From Littorina saxatilis (lineage: Eukaryota; Mollusca; Gastropoda; Littorinimorpha; Littorinidae), in contig NC_090251.1 in assembly GCF_037325665.1 (NCBI RefSeq), positions 30,295,326-30,359,325 of the forward strand: 64,000 nucleotides of DNA, read 5' to 3'. Positions 37,639 to 45,227 of the stretch are shown piece after piece. The first letter of the stretch is position 1, and every line of letters begins with the position of its first letter. The notes under the pieces were generated by a model that did no database searches, was not told where the DNA came from, and worked only from the letters and a program-made list of their open reading frames with translations. The translations under genes and the position numbers were made by a program.

Positions 37639-40071
37639 TGTCTGTGTGTGTGTGTGTAGAGCGATTCAGACTAAACTACTGGACCGATCTTTATGAAATT
37701 TTCCATGAGAGTTTCTGGAATTGATATCCCCGAATGTTTTTTTCCTTTTTTTGATAAATGTCTTTGATGACGTCATATCCGGCTTTTCGTGAAAGTTGAG
37801 GCGGCACTGTCACGCTCTCATTTTTCAACCAAATTGGTTGAAATTTTCGTCAAGTAGTCTTCGACGAAGCCCGGACTTCGGTATTGCATTTCAGCTTGGT
37901 GGCTTAAAAATTAATTAATGACTTTGGTCATTACAAATCGGAAAATTGTAAAAAAAAATATTTTTTTTATAAAACGATTCAAATTTACAATCATCTTATT
38001 CTCCATCATTTTCTGATTCCAAAAACATATAAATATGTTATATTTGGATTAAAAACAAGCTCTGAAAATTAAAAATATAAAAATTATTATCAAAAAATCA
38101 TCTTATTCCTTGTCGGTTCCTGATTCCAAAAACATATAGATATGATATGTTTGGATTAAAAACACGCTCAGGAAGTTAAAACGAAGAGAGGTACAGAAAA
38201 GCGTGCTATCCTTCTCAGCGCAACTACTAAACCGCTCTTCTTGTCAATTTCACTGCCTTTGCCATGAGCGGTGGACTGACGATGCTACGAGTATACGGTC
38301 TTGCTGAAAAATTGCATTGCGTTCCGTTTCATTCTGTGAGTTCGACAGCTACTTGACTAAATGTTGTATTTTCGCCTTACGCGACTTGTTTTTTTTATCT
38401 TTTCAATGCTTTGAATAGCTCAGACCTCTTAAGTGTAACATTGGAAATCACAACCCATTCATGAGAACAATACACCTTTTTAATTTGGGAACTGGAGGCA
38501 AATTTCTTAGTACCAGAAGTCTTTAGTATGTTTGTTTCTTGCTGCATAAGAGTGAGAGAGAAAGAGGTAGAATATGAAATTGTCATGTTGTTTATTCCAG
38601 GGAAGGTCAACTTTCGTTGTGATCACCTGTCCCAATGATCTCCACCTCTGCAGAGACTTGATGGCACAGAAAATTGGTAAGTCTTAACTATTTTTGTCTG
38701 CAATAGTGGACGGGCCAAATGGCCTAGTGGATAAGACGTAGGCCTCCCTTGTGGCAGGTTGAGTGTTCGAATCCTGGCTGCACCTGGTGGCTTTGTGCAG
38801 ACCTGCTAGTGCCCGTTCCCTCTTCATGTGTACACGCAAGCACAAGATCAAGTGCGCACAGAAAAGATCCTGTAATCTATGTCTTCTTCTTCTGCGTTCG
38901 TGGGCTGAAACTCCCACGTACACTCGTGTTTTTTGCACGAGTGGAATTTTACGTGTATGACCGTTTTTTACCCCGCCATTTAGGCAGCCATACGCCGTTT
39001 TCGGAGGAGTAATCTATGTCAGAGTTCAATGGGTTAATAACCGTTATAGACGATGGGCTATAGAAACATGCAAATACCAAGCATGCATCCCCTGAAATCG
39101 TCATATGGCTGCCTAAATGGCAGGGTAAAACTAAAAACACGTAAAAATCCACTCGTGCAAAACACACGAGAGCACGTGGGGTTTTCAGCCTATGAACGTA
39201 GGAGAAGAAGAAGAAGTCTCCAAGAATTGTAGTGGTTGTTCAGAAACAGAATAAATGGGAACGTCAAGTACACCAGCAGAAACTGTTTTAGTGATAACGC
39301 TAGTTTACAACAACAAAACTCTGACAGTTGGATCCTTGAATTAAAACGGACATGTGCAGAGCTGTAAAAGAAGAAACCATGCTGCTTGCATGTGCGTTTT
39401 GCAACTGTGGAAGAAATAATACAGGATTTTATTCCTGTTTTCATGTTACTATTTTACTGACTGATAGATTGCCATAGTTGGTTTGTTTGTTTGTTCGTTC
39501 ATTGGGTGAAACTCCCACGGCTTTTACGTGTATGACCGTTTTTACCCCGCCATTTAGGCAGCCATACGCCACTTTCGGAGGAAGCATGCTGGGTATTTTC
39601 GTGTTTCTATAACCCACCGAACTCTGACATGGATTACAGGATCTTTTTCGTGCGCACTTGGTCTTGTGCTTGCGTGTACACACGGGGGTGTTCGGACACC
39701 GAGGAGAGTCTGCACACAAAGTTGACTCTGAGAAATAAATCTCTCGCCGAACGTGGGGACGAACTCACGCTGACAGCGGCCAACTGGATACAAATCCAGC
39801 GCGCTACCGACTGAGCTACATCCCCGCCCATTGCCATAGTAACTGATTGATTGATTGACAGATAAAGTAATTGATTGATTGATAAATTGACAGATGAAGT
39901 AATTGATTGATTGATAGATTGGCAGATGAAATAATTGATTGAGTGGTTGATTAATAACACTTCTCCTTTTCACCAGATGTGTACAGTGCAGAAATGGCCC
40001 TGACTGGAGTGCTGAGACAAGAACTGGACTGGCAAATGTATCGTCTGGATTACAGGCTTCATGCAGTGTAG
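13431..40071 (+). CDS. PAXIP1: PAXIP1 (PTIP), six-BRCT protein, complete, 21 coding exons
   Basis: A nuclear adaptor. In animals PTIP binds phosphorylated DNA-damage proteins and gamma-H2AX and belongs to the MLL3/MLL4-UTX H3K4 methyltransferase complex. Coding exons: 13431-13532, 15254-15391, 17207-17250, 17716-17776, 18268-18381, 19093-19281, 19854-19986, 22381-22965, 23836-24368, 24829-24988, 26371-26558, 27092-27229, 27859-27980, 28316-28500, 28912-29047, 29984-30077, 32648-32816, 34171-34271, 35247-35381, 38601-38676, 39977-40071. All have AG/GT borders and phases join, giving 3498 nt (1165 aa; human 1069). The start at 13431 (AAAATGG context) gives a human-like N-terminus. An in-frame ATG at 13326 would add 35 residues without known similarity. 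Order is BRCT1-2, Met/Gly/Pro and Gln-rich linker, BRCT3-4, linker, BRCT5-6. It is divergent from DCAF7 and appears intact. Confidence 0.95.
13946..14003. repeat. (CA)n microsatellite
   Basis: CA repeat in PAXIP1 intron 1, with one GTGACA interruption. Thr/His frames over it are artefacts. Confidence 0.8.
14597..14998 (-). repeat. Chimeric SINE: head A joined to body C
   Basis: On the minus strand head A (GGGGACATAGCTCAGTTGGT) is followed by ACACTACATTGGGGTGTGCA, CACGTTAAAGATCCCA-type body C, then TATATAAGCGTCC near the 3' end. The same combination is at 29097-29504. In the flanks, GGTCGGTTCTGGTGAGGTTA occurs at about 14549 and again at about 15121, so the surrounding sequence is itself repeated. 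Confidence 0.7.
15912..17094 (+). repeat. Subterminal-inverted-repeat family, copy A
   Basis: Starts with the palindrome ACATTTAGTCA-AGTTT-TGACTAAATGT and ends TTGACTAAATGTAGTAATTT, then CGCCTTACGCGACTTGT. Landmarks are GGGGGAATCGAGACGAGGGT, a GT tract, GATGACGTCATATCCGGC and GGTTCCTGATTCCAAAAAC. Other copies: 37518, 54640 (5' truncated), 55612, 61882; a 3' fragment lies at 24412. It has no coding frame. Copy A is longest because of the insert at about 16412-16750. It lies in PAXIP1 intron 2. Confidence 0.8.
16412..16750 (+). repeat. Retroposon tail nested in copy A
   Basis: Other copies read continuously from AAAACAAGCTCTGAAAATT to ATATAAAAATTATTATC. Here about 340 bp intervene, with a compound GT microsatellite, TTTGTAAAGCGCTTTGTGTG, CGAAAGCGCTATAGAAATC and (ATT)n. 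The end looks like a LINE or SINE 3' terminus. Exact duplication borders are obscured by AT-rich flanks. Confidence 0.5.
17520..17600. repeat. Pyrimidine-rich T/C tract
   Basis: About 80 bases of T with scattered C, in PAXIP1 intron 3. The Phe-rich open frame over it is an artefact. Confidence 0.7.
18532..18907 (+). repeat. tRNA-derived SINE, family B
   Basis: The head is ATGGTGCAGTGGATAAGACA and GGTCGTGATCCCTGCCGT. The body has AGCACAAGACCAAGTGCGCA, ACCCAGCATGCTTCCCCTGA and the 3' end GAACAAAGAAGACGAAGG. It lies in PAXIP1 intron 5, same orientation as the gene. Confidence 0.7.
19765..19815 (-). repeat. Short repeat inverted relative to 15172-15220
   Basis: GAGCGCTTCTGGAGTGATAA, then GATCTTGCCGC, is the near reverse complement of CGGCAAGATCACAGGAGTTG and CACCCCAGAAGCGCTCAT at 15172-15220. 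The two lie just upstream of exons 7 and 2, so they bracket exons 2-6 as an inverted pair. Confidence 0.5.
20010..20186. mobile_element. pogo/Tigger-like MITE in PAXIP1 intron 7
   Basis: Starts CACGGTGGAACCTCC and ends GGAGGTTCCACTG. The interior has AGGTCTTAAAAAGGATGGAG and CTTAAAATGGGGGTA. The terminal form CAGTGGAACCTCC followed by TA resembles pogo/Tigger-derived MITEs of the Tc1-mariner group. Relatives lie at about 21400-21500, 22165-22325, 23011-23103 and 32993-33352. Confidence 0.6.
20200..20895. repeat. GC-rich segment of unknown nature in intron 7
   Basis: About 700 bases with clearly higher GC than the intron around it and no long conserved reading frame. GGTTGACGAGCCTATCCTG resembles GGATTGACGAGCCTGTCCTG at about 55163, which hints at an interspersed repeat. 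No tRNA head, terminal repeat or duplication was found. Confidence 0.3.
21400..21500. repeat. Fragment of the CAGTGGAAC MITE family
   Basis: CTCTGTAAATTTACCCCCAT, then TTTTAAGACTCCCTC, is the reverse of the body seen at 20010-20186. It ends near GGGGGATCCACTGTATA. One terminus is missing. Confidence 0.45.
21515..21922 (-). repeat. SINE-like element (family E) with 13-bp duplication
   Basis: Minus orientation: TTTCTTTATTTGGTGTTTAA at the left is the inverse tail, and TAACCCGCGGGGGG at the right is the inverse start. TATGTTTGATGAA flanks it at 21502-21514 and 21923-21935. It lies in PAXIP1 intron 7, antisense to the gene. Confidence 0.8.
22165..22325. mobile_element. pogo-like MITE just upstream of PAXIP1 exon 8
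   Basis: ACAGTGGAACCCCCCTTTTA starts a copy with AGGTCTTAAAAAGGAGGGAG and CTTAAAATGGGGGTACATTT. The right end fades after AGTCTTAAATTAGTGGGTCT, about 55 bases before the exon 8 acceptor at 22379-22380. Confidence 0.55.
23011..23103. mobile_element. Short pogo-like MITE just downstream of exon 8
   Basis: CAGTGGAACAACCCCCC at the left and GGGGGTTCCACTG at the right are terminal inverted repeats, with TA on both sides (23009-23010 and 23104-23105). It is 93 bp, a deleted member of the family at 20010-20186, and lies 45 bases past the exon 8 donor. Confidence 0.65.
23458..23764 (+). repeat. tRNA-derived SINE (family D) with 12-bp duplication
   Basis: GGCACGGTTGGCCTAGTGGT starts the head, with GGGTTCGAACCCCGGC as box B. 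The body has TGGCATTATGGGGTTAGTGC, and the end is GGCGTTAAG plus (CAAA)n. CACTAACTGAAA flanks it at 23446-23457 and 23765-23776. It lies in PAXIP1 intron 8, sense to the gene. Confidence 0.85.
24412..24488 (+). repeat. 3' fragment of the subterminal-inverted-repeat family
   Basis: GCAGTGCGTTCAGTTTCATT, then CTTGACTAAATG and CGCCTTACGCGACTTGTT, match the last 75 bases of the copies at 15912, 37518 and elsewhere. The 5' part is absent. Confidence 0.65.
24495..24755. mobile_element. Fold-back MITE in PAXIP1 intron 9
   Basis: Left arm: TAATAGACCGATTCTGGAAA, GTTGTGGGAGAGTG, TTCTTGCAAAACCTTGTACA. The right arm carries the inverse of each, ending TCGTCTATTGTACA. The arms are about 115 bp with a short loop around CACATATTTTCTTCACACC. 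A diverged relative is at 35570-35790 and a half copy at about 6340-6440. Confidence 0.7.
25015..25255 (+). repeat. Interspersed repeat with CTCACG start and GT-rich core
   Basis: GGCTCACGTAAGTGTAGCCT, a run of GTGCGTGC, TGACGTAAGAGGGTTAGACG and CCGAGACTAGTTGGCAGTCG match, inverted, the sequence at about 2344-2565 inside another element. No duplication or coding frame was found. It lies in PAXIP1 intron 10. Confidence 0.6.
25335..25400. repeat. (GT)n microsatellite
   Basis: About 65 bp of GT in PAXIP1 intron 10. Confidence 0.8.
25566..26006 (-). mobile_element. Non-autonomous Helitron-like element
   Basis: On the minus strand it starts TCTATATATATATACGACTA after an A and ends CCGGCGAAGCCGG hairpin, TAATCAT, CTAG, followed by T. 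A 5' TC, a 3' hairpin shortly before CTAG, and insertion between A and T are the standard marks of Helitrons. It is 441 bp with a GT/CTGT run near the 5' end and no Rep/helicase frame. Relatives: 33568-34040 and 43952-45227. Confidence 0.75.
26371..28500 (+). other. PAXIP1: PAXIP1 exons 11-14: BRCT3-BRCT4
   Basis: Residues 687-898. BRCT3 includes [12 protein letters not shown] (human LLGCVFAIADYP), [23 protein letters not shown] and [15 protein letters not shown]4 includes [40 protein letters not shown] and [20 protein letters not shown], each closely parallel to human PTIP (AKYTGYLCRSNTVLICK, YEKAKEWRIPCVNAQWL). These central BRCTs are the most conserved part of this reading. Exon joins are in phases 0, 0 and 2. 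Confidence 0.92.
27549..27726. mobile_element. Fold-back MITE in PAXIP1 intron 12
   Basis: CAGGGCTGAAGCGCACGGAG at the left pairs with the inverse of CAGGGGTGAGGTGCACGAAG at the right. Inner arms pair through GATTGGTTGAAAT and TTTCAACCAAT. It is 178 bp, nearly all arm, and non-coding. The CAGGG end is hAT-like, but no clear duplication was found. Confidence 0.6.
29097..29504 (+). repeat. Chimeric SINE: head A joined to body C
   Basis: Head A (GGGGATATAGCTCAGTTGGT, CGTGAGTTCGATCCC) is followed by TACACTACATTGGGTGTGCA and CACGTTAAAGATCCCACGAT. The tail is GCACGATATAAGCCTCATTG plus (ATTG)n. It lies in PAXIP1 intron 15, sense to the gene. Confidence 0.7.
30150..32340 (+). repeat. 54-bp minisatellite, about 40 units, in PAXIP1 intron 16
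   Basis: The unit contains TGGTCAGTTAGACAGGTGTG, AAAGTAAACAGAAAATAGAG and ATTAAACATGGAA. The landmark CAGGTGTGAA recurs at 30541, 31081, 31351, 31621, 31891 and 32161, exact multiples of 54, so no indels occur across at least 30 units. Two main variants differ at adjacent bases (GAGATTAAAC or GAGAACAAAC) and are interspersed. The edge units at 30150 and 32300 are more diverged, the usual pattern for an array homogenised from the centre. It separates exons 16 and 17. Confidence 0.95.
32993..33352. mobile_element. Degraded pogo-like MITE split by another element
   Basis: CTTTTAAGACC at the left and AGGTCTTAAAAAGGAGGAAG at the right match the family at 20010-20186. The two halves are separated by about 200 bp (33042-33246). 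A G tract and TTGAAACCACAGTA follow on the right. It lies in PAXIP1 intron 17. Confidence 0.45.
33042..33246. mobile_element. Small element with repeated GGCGAGTA motif, nested in the MITE
   Basis: Both edges read CTTTCAGGGCT. The left end CAGGGCTGAAAGT and the inverse of the right end (AGCCCTGAAAGT) form an imperfect terminal repeat. The interior repeats TGGCGAGTA and ACTAGCC-like words in both orientations. It is probably an hAT-like MITE, with the family uncertain. Confidence 0.4.
33568..34040 (+). mobile_element. Non-autonomous Helitron-like element
   Basis: Starts TCTATATATATATACGGC after an A, has CTGTCTGTGTGTGTG and CGATGCACGGCCAAAGTTCT, and ends with CCGGCGAAGCGGG, TATTCAT, CTAG, followed by T. 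It has no Rep/helicase frame. It lies in PAXIP1 intron 17. Confidence 0.75.
35570..35790. mobile_element. Diverged fold-back MITE in PAXIP1 intron 19
   Basis: ATAACTCTGTCGGATTTGTA, TTGTGGGAGAGTGACC and TTCTTGCAAAACCTC match the left arm of 24495-24755. CTCGCTAGTGATTGGTC and TTTCTGCAAAACATTTG form the other arm. The arms are about 85 bp. Confidence 0.55.
36060..36970. repeat. CA-rich tract with higher-order units
   Basis: About 900 bases of CA-rich sequence in PAXIP1 intron 19. The block CGCACATATAGACAGACGGA followed by CCTTTACAAACAAACACACA occurs near 36248 and again near 36682, with a partial form near 36437. A related segment lies at 48357-48590. All Cys/Val and His/Thr frames over it are artefacts. 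Confidence 0.8.
37518..38391 (+). repeat. Subterminal-inverted-repeat family, copy B
   Basis: The same start palindrome, GT tract, GATGACGTCATATCCGGC and terminal CGCCTTACGCGACTTGTT as copy A, without the nested insert. It lies in PAXIP1 intron 19. Confidence 0.8.
38703..39215 (+). repeat. SINE family B split by a member of its own family
   Basis: The head (GGCCTAGTGGATAAGACGTA, GTTCGAATCCTGGCT) and body (AAGATCCTGTAATCTATGTC) are interrupted at 38884-39008. The body resumes as AGAGTTCAATGGGTTAATAA and ends TATGAACGTAGGAGAAGAAG. It lies in PAXIP1 intron 20. Confidence 0.7.
38884..39008 (-). repeat. Truncated SINE B nested in SINE B with 12-bp duplication
   Basis: GTAATCTATGTC occurs at 38872-38883 and 39009-39020. 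Between the copies is an inverse 3' fragment of body B: TTCTTCTTCTGCG at the left is its tail, and GCCATTTAGGCAGCC is the inverse of GGCTGCCTAAATGGC. Confidence 0.75.
39481..39829 (-). repeat. Chimeric SINE: head A joined to body B
   Basis: On the minus strand GGGCGGGGATGTAGCTCAGT starts head A, followed by body B with CCCAGCATGCTTCC and GGCGTATGGCTGCC, and the tail GAACGAACAAACAAAC. The arrangement matches 12069-12433. It lies in PAXIP1 intron 20, antisense. Confidence 0.7.
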
Positions 40072-40442
40072 GGCATTGTTCGCACATTTTATGACATATT
40101 TGAAAAAGACAAATCAGCAGCGCTTCCATCTCCAGACCAGAAACTGTGTGGATGTGTAACATAATGCAGTGTTGCATGAATTTTAAGATGTGGATTGAAT
40201 TTTACGTGTACTTCTGCATTGAGGAGAGGAGAGATTTGGTAACCGGATGCAATGATGCATGAATTTTAAGAAGAAGAAAAAAGTCAGATTTTATTTGTGT
40301 TCCCTTTTTGAGAAAAGGAGAGCTTGTGTGCAATTTTTGGATTTATATTGAAATGGTTGATTAGGACAGAATAGAGTCTAGGTTTTAGTTTCCTTTTCAA
40401 GTTTTACAATGGTTAAAAGGTGTGCTTCACAAACAGATATGC

Positions 40443-40553
40443 TTTTGTGAACAAAAAACAATTGACAAGTGGCTCTATCCCATCTCCCCTCTTTCCCCGT
40501 CGCGATATAACCTTCGTGGTTGAAAACGACGTTAAACACCAAATAAAGAAAGG
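40443..40553 (+). repeat. 5'-truncated SINE family E in the PAXIP1 3' UTR
   Basis: It matches the last 110 bases of 4695-5060 (CAAGTGGCTCTATCCCATC to AACACCAAATAAAGAAAG). ACAAACAGATATGC flanks it (40429-40442 and 40554-40567), a 14-bp duplication. It brings its own AATAAA into the UTR. Confidence 0.8.
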
Positions 40554-41049
40554 ACAAACAGATATGCCCCACCCTTTTTTTTGTGTGAGTCTTTTCAAGA
40601 CGGTTAGCATGTGTACAAATACTTCTTGTTTGCCTTTGTTTTCCATATGGTGAAAATTAGTGTCACAATTGCATGGGTTTCCACCATGGTCTTTATATTC
40701 CTGTGTCCAGAGCCTGCATGATAAATATTTTTTAAGTTTGGTTTTTGATTTGGTTTATTGCAAAATTATTGCTATATTGAGTGACTAGCTAAGCAAAATT
40801 AGAGAACAAAAAAGAACATCTTGATCCAGGAATTTGAAAAAAGACATGGATGTTCTCACTACTTTTCCATCTTGTTTTGACCCTTGTGACTTAACCCCTA
40901 CCCCCCCCCCCCCCCCCTTCAGATTGATTTTTGTTTCAATGTAAGAGTCAGTCAACCCACACATTAAACCCTAACGGTGACAAGGTGACAAGTCAGTTAG
41001 CTACAGTCGTAGACACATTTTAAACAGTGTCAGAGAGAAATACCTACTT

Positions 41050-41055
41050 AATAAA
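41050..41055 (+). promoter_or_regulatory. PAXIP1: Candidate PAXIP1 polyadenylation signal
   Basis: AATAAA, about 980 bases past the stop, followed within 25 bases by a GT-rich stretch. Confidence 0.35.
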
Positions 41056-41997
41056 GTTGTGTATGTGTCAAGATTTTTCTCTTTCACAACAGGTCAAGGT
41101 ATTCCCCAAAATGAGGTGCTTTAAAATAACAGGAATCATTCAACCGTTTCTTAGCGATACAGTATGCTGACATGTATGTGAAAGTTGGGTAAAACAACAA
41201 AAATAGTCTGCTTAAATTTGTTCACATAGCACATTGGTGGATGGTTATTCTTATGAGATGGACTTGAAGTTGAACATGTGTGGTGTGTGTGTGTGTGAAC
41301 ACTAAGCATTCATAACTAAATCAGACATCAGATTTTTATGTAAAGTAAAAAATGTCTGTACATTTCAAACTACATTTTAAAGGGTTTTTGAGGTTTTATT
41401 AGTCAATATCAGCACTGAAGGTTAGTCAATATCAGCGCTAATGATTATTCAATATCAGCACTACTTGTTAGGTTCAAACCACAGCTTCGCTCACTATTCG
41501 TAGTTTCACTAAAAATGGAGATTTCACAATCCATTATCTGTAAATACATGTACATTTGTACAAATTAGAGTATTCATCGTTGTTCTTAACCTTCCCTCAC
41601 TCTGTATTCATTAAAAAAGTATTAACCACATGTGTTCATGTTTTGCTTATGGTAAGACCGGATTTTCATTCTCTATTTTGACTGTCTATCAGTTTATGTT
41701 TTAATTAGAAAAAAATGGAGAGAAAGCTAGAACCCAGACTCTAAACTGAAAGTCTTCCACAAAGTTTTATGACAAGAAATATACATGTATATTACTGGAA
41801 GATGACAAAACATGAGGATATCACAGTAAATGTGGGTGGCTCACGTCTTTATGCCATTTTAGTTTAGATTTATGTTTTAAGTGATGTATTGACCTCTCTT
41901 TTTTTTAACACTTTCCATAATTACTTATTTGCTTGCATGTGTGTGTGTTTATATAAAGAATGTTTTGGGGAGCATTTGTGTCAGCTGAAATCATTTT

Positions 41998-42545
41998 TGA
42001 GTCACTTGAGAAAAAGTGACTCTATGTAATCGGTCAGTGTTAGTCTGTCCGGCCGGCCGGCCGTCCGTAGACACCACCTTAACGTTGGACTTTTCTCGGA
42101 AACTATCAAAGCGATCGGGCTCATATTTTGTTTAGTCGTGACCTCCAATGACCTCTACACTTTAACGATGGTTTCGTTGACCTTTGACCTTTTTCAAGGT
42201 CACAGGTCAGCGTCAAAGGAAAAATTAGACATTTTATATCTTTGACAAAGTTCATCGGATGTGATTGAAACTTTGTAGGATTATTCTTTACATCAAAGTA
42301 TTTACATCTGTAGCCTTTTACGAACGTTATCAGAAAAACAAGGGAGATAACTAGCCTTTTCTGTTCGGCAACACACAACTTAACGTTGGGCTTTTCTCGG
42401 AAACTATAAAAGTGACCGGGCTCAAATTTTATGTGAACGTGACTCATTGTGTTGTGAATAGCAATTTCTTCCTGTCCATCTGATGCCTCATATAATATTC
42501 AGAACTGCGAAAGTGACTCGATCGAGCGTTTGCTCTTCTTGTTTT
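41998..42545 (+). repeat. Second family with subterminal inverted repeats
   Basis: Starts with the hairpin GAGTCACTTGAGAAAAAGTGACTC (arms GAGTCACTT and AAGTGACTC) and ends GAAAGTGACTCGATCGAGCG, TTTGCTCTTCTTGTTT. Internally TTGGACTTTTCTCGGAAACT occurs twice in variant form (42087 and 42391). It has no coding frame. The layout parallels the family at 15912. Confidence 0.6.
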
Positions 42546-43045
42546 AATTATTATTATGGATGACAATGTTCCATGATAAGTATACATGAAGAGACGTTTA
42601 AACCCCACCATTTTTATTTTACTTTCAATTTGATTGAATAAATTTGGTGTGAAACAGGGATGTGTGTTCTCTTTTTGCCAAATGTAATGTCTCGGGGTTG
42701 TTATGCGGACAAAACCAACGGACACAAGAAGGGTGAGGTGCAACGGTTTATTCGGTGACCACATGGCAGGCTCTCTGTACGGAAGTATCAGTGCGCATGA
42801 CTGAACCAAACATTGAACCCCGATGGTACATAGGTACCGTAGATACAATGAACTGGTCAAAGGGAGACAACAGCATGCTAGCCATTATAGGATGCTGTCA
42901 CATGATGAAAACAGGCATGAATCAAGTTTTGCTTTTAAATCTGAATTCTGGAACATATTGACAATAAAAGTTCTGAAATGAAGACTCGGTAAAACCAAGA
43001 TGGGTAAATGAATGGGGGGGGAAAAAAACTGCATGCACCTTTAAC

Positions 43046-43776
43046 CAGACCTGGGAACCCCTGTTTTGCACTAAGTATTCTCAAACAAACTTGGTGTATT
43101 TTCAGAAAAATGAGCGTACTCCACACAGCATTTGAACATCCATGATTCAAACATGCTTCACACGCGTCCGCCACATCGTTAATTAAGTTTACCTATACAC
43201 AGTCGAGATCGCTTTACACGAAATGAAAGGGACCAATATTTTTTTGCGATAACGAAAATGATCAAACTGATCACTTTTTTTTTAAAAGCAAGATAAAGAA
43301 GATAAAACAGTGCCATACCTAAAACAAAAAGCCTCCATAGTGCGCGGCGGACGAAGTACACGGTTCAGTCCGAGTCGGCAGTTTTGTCGTCTGCTACAGT
43401 TCATTATTTTGTTGTATACTTTAATTCCCCACAAAAAAGATTAAAATCCATTGCAGTGTTTAAAATCCATTGCAGTGTTTATGAATTCACACAGGACGAA
43501 AGAAATCCGTCAACTTCAACTGTTTGACAGGCTCACTGCACTTTCCGACGAACCGTTAAATTCTTGTGTACATTTAAAACAAATCCTTTTTTCAATTTTT
43601 ACTGACAAAAACTGTAATCATGTGTCAAAATACTGGATCGGCTTCAAGATGGGCTTGTGAATAAAAGTAGTCTAGGAATTTTTCTCATCGTATTTTTTTC
43701 CCACTGACCGTACTGATCGTATTCTCGACAATCATACGTACAGAGTACGGCGAAATCGTATGGGTTCCCAGGTCTG
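43046..43776. mobile_element. Non-autonomous TIR element, hAT-like
   Basis: CAGACCTGGGAACCC at the left is perfectly inverted at the right (GGGTTCCCAGGTCTG). TTTAAC flanks both sides (43040-43045 and 43777-43782). The 731-bp interior has no transposase frame. It contains a short direct repeat, AAAATCCATTGCAGTGTTT, twice near 43443. Confidence 0.65.
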
Positions 43777-43951
43777 TTTAACCTTCACATTACTGGGTCA
43801 AGAACTTTACGATTCAACGACTGTGGGTGACTTAGGGAGCGGATACACTAGACAGCAGTAAACGGCTGCAAACAATGTAAAATGAAGCACTGGTGTGTGT
43901 GTACATGTGTGTTACTCTCTCCATCCATTTCTCTCTCTCTCTCTATATATA

Positions 43952-45227
43952 TCTATATATATATATACGACTAGTGTCTGTCTGTCTGTGTGTGTGTGTG
44001 TGCGCGATGCATGGCCAAAGTTCTCGATAGATCTGCTTCAAATTTGGTGGGCATATTCAGGTACACCCGGGACAGGACACAACCTGGTCGATATTTCAAC
44101 ACGTGCTCTCAGCGCGCAGCGCTGAACCGATTTTGGTTCCACCTCAGCAACCCGGGCCCCCATACCGACACGCCAAAGCCAAAGTTCTCGGTGGATCTTT
44201 TTCAAATTTGGACACCGTATTCAGCTACACCCCGGACACAATATCATCGATGAGATATTTCAACACATGCTTTCAGCCGATTTTGGTTTTACTGTTCATT
44301 TCACCATTCCCAGTAACTCTTCCTTATCTTCTCCAGTGTTTTGCGTTTATCTCCCTTCCTTCGTGTGGCTTCAATCCATATTCCCGTTTCTACGTTACTA
44401 TTTTTAGAATGTCACTGCGCTGTCCAGAACGCTTCCCTTGCACCCGTAAGTTGTTCTTACTGTCAAAGTGAAAAGGTCGAATCAATTTATAGCCACGCGA
44501 AAAATACACTGTCACCTATCTCTATATATTTATAGATATACATATACATATATATATATACGGCTTCTCTGTGTGTGTGTGTGTTTGTGTGTGTGTGTGA
44601 GCAACACCTGTGGATTTTAGAGTTCTGTTTGTGATGGGGTCTAGCGGCTTTTGTCTGTCTGTATGCGCGCAGCGCTGAACCGATTTTGGTTTTTCTGTTC
44701 ATTTCACCATTCCCAGTAACTCTTCCTTATCTTCTCCAGTGTTTTGCGTTTATCTCCCTTCCTTCGTGTGGCTTCAATCCATAGTCCCGTTTCTACGTTA
44801 CTATTTTTAGAATGTCACTGCGCTGTCCAGAACGCTTCCCTTGCACCCGTAAGTTGTTCTTACTGTCAAAGTGAAAAGGTCGAATCAATTTATAGCCACG
44901 CGAAAAATACACTGTCACCTATCTCTATATATTTATAGATATACATATACATATATATATACGGCTTCTCTGTGTGTTTGTGTGTGTGTGTGTGAGCAAC
45001 ACCTGTGGATTTTAGAGTTCTGTTTGTGATGGGGTCTATAGCGGCTTTTGTCTGTCTGTAAGTTCTGGCATTTGAGAAGCCACAACAGATAATGTAGGGC
45101 TAAGAAATAAGCTCTAAAATTCTCAATCCCGTTTGACAGGACTTCGCCTTCAAAGGTGATTGTGGTGAACCGCCACGCTGTCTGTCTGTCTCGCGATTCA
45201 CCCCGGCGAAGCCGGGTATTCCTCTAG
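43952..45227 (+). mobile_element. Helitron-like element enlarged by an internal tandem duplication
   Basis: Starts TCTATATATATATATACGAC after an A and ends CCCCGGCGAAGCCGGG, TATTCCT, CTAG, then T. The 403-bp block from about 44278 is repeated from 44681 at high identity. It includes a second internal TATACATATATATATACGGC start, so one copy may have formed by end bypass or by insertion of one element into another. No Rep/helicase frame is seen. Confidence 0.65.

Larger units (their letters stand above)
28912..40071 (+). other. PAXIP1: PAXIP1 exons 15-21: basic linker and BRCT5-BRCT6
   Basis: Residues 898-1165. The linker has AKKRR (human SKRAR). BRCT5 includes [40 protein letters not shown] and [11 protein letters not shown]. 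The motif LTRTIKF corresponds to human VTRTVKF, whose Arg/Lys residues line the phosphoserine pocket. BRCT6 includes [36 protein letters not shown] and [19 protein letters not shown] before the stop at 40069-40071. In vertebrates this pair binds gamma-H2AX. Donors of exons 16 and 17 are GTCAGT, weaker than their neighbours. Intron 16 holds the 54-bp minisatellite. Confidence 0.9.
40072..41080 (+). other. PAXIP1: PAXIP1 3' UTR (extent inferred)
   Basis: No conserved coding sequence follows the stop at 40071. AATAAA at 41050-41055 with a downstream GTTGTGTATGTGT stretch is a reasonable cleavage signal, giving a UTR of about 1 kb. A second AATAAA at 42963 is possible but lies beyond another repeat. 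Confidence 0.4.

Noticed and set aside
42121-42447. 108-codon frame on the minus strand
   Set aside because: It lies wholly inside the non-coding repeat 41998-42545.
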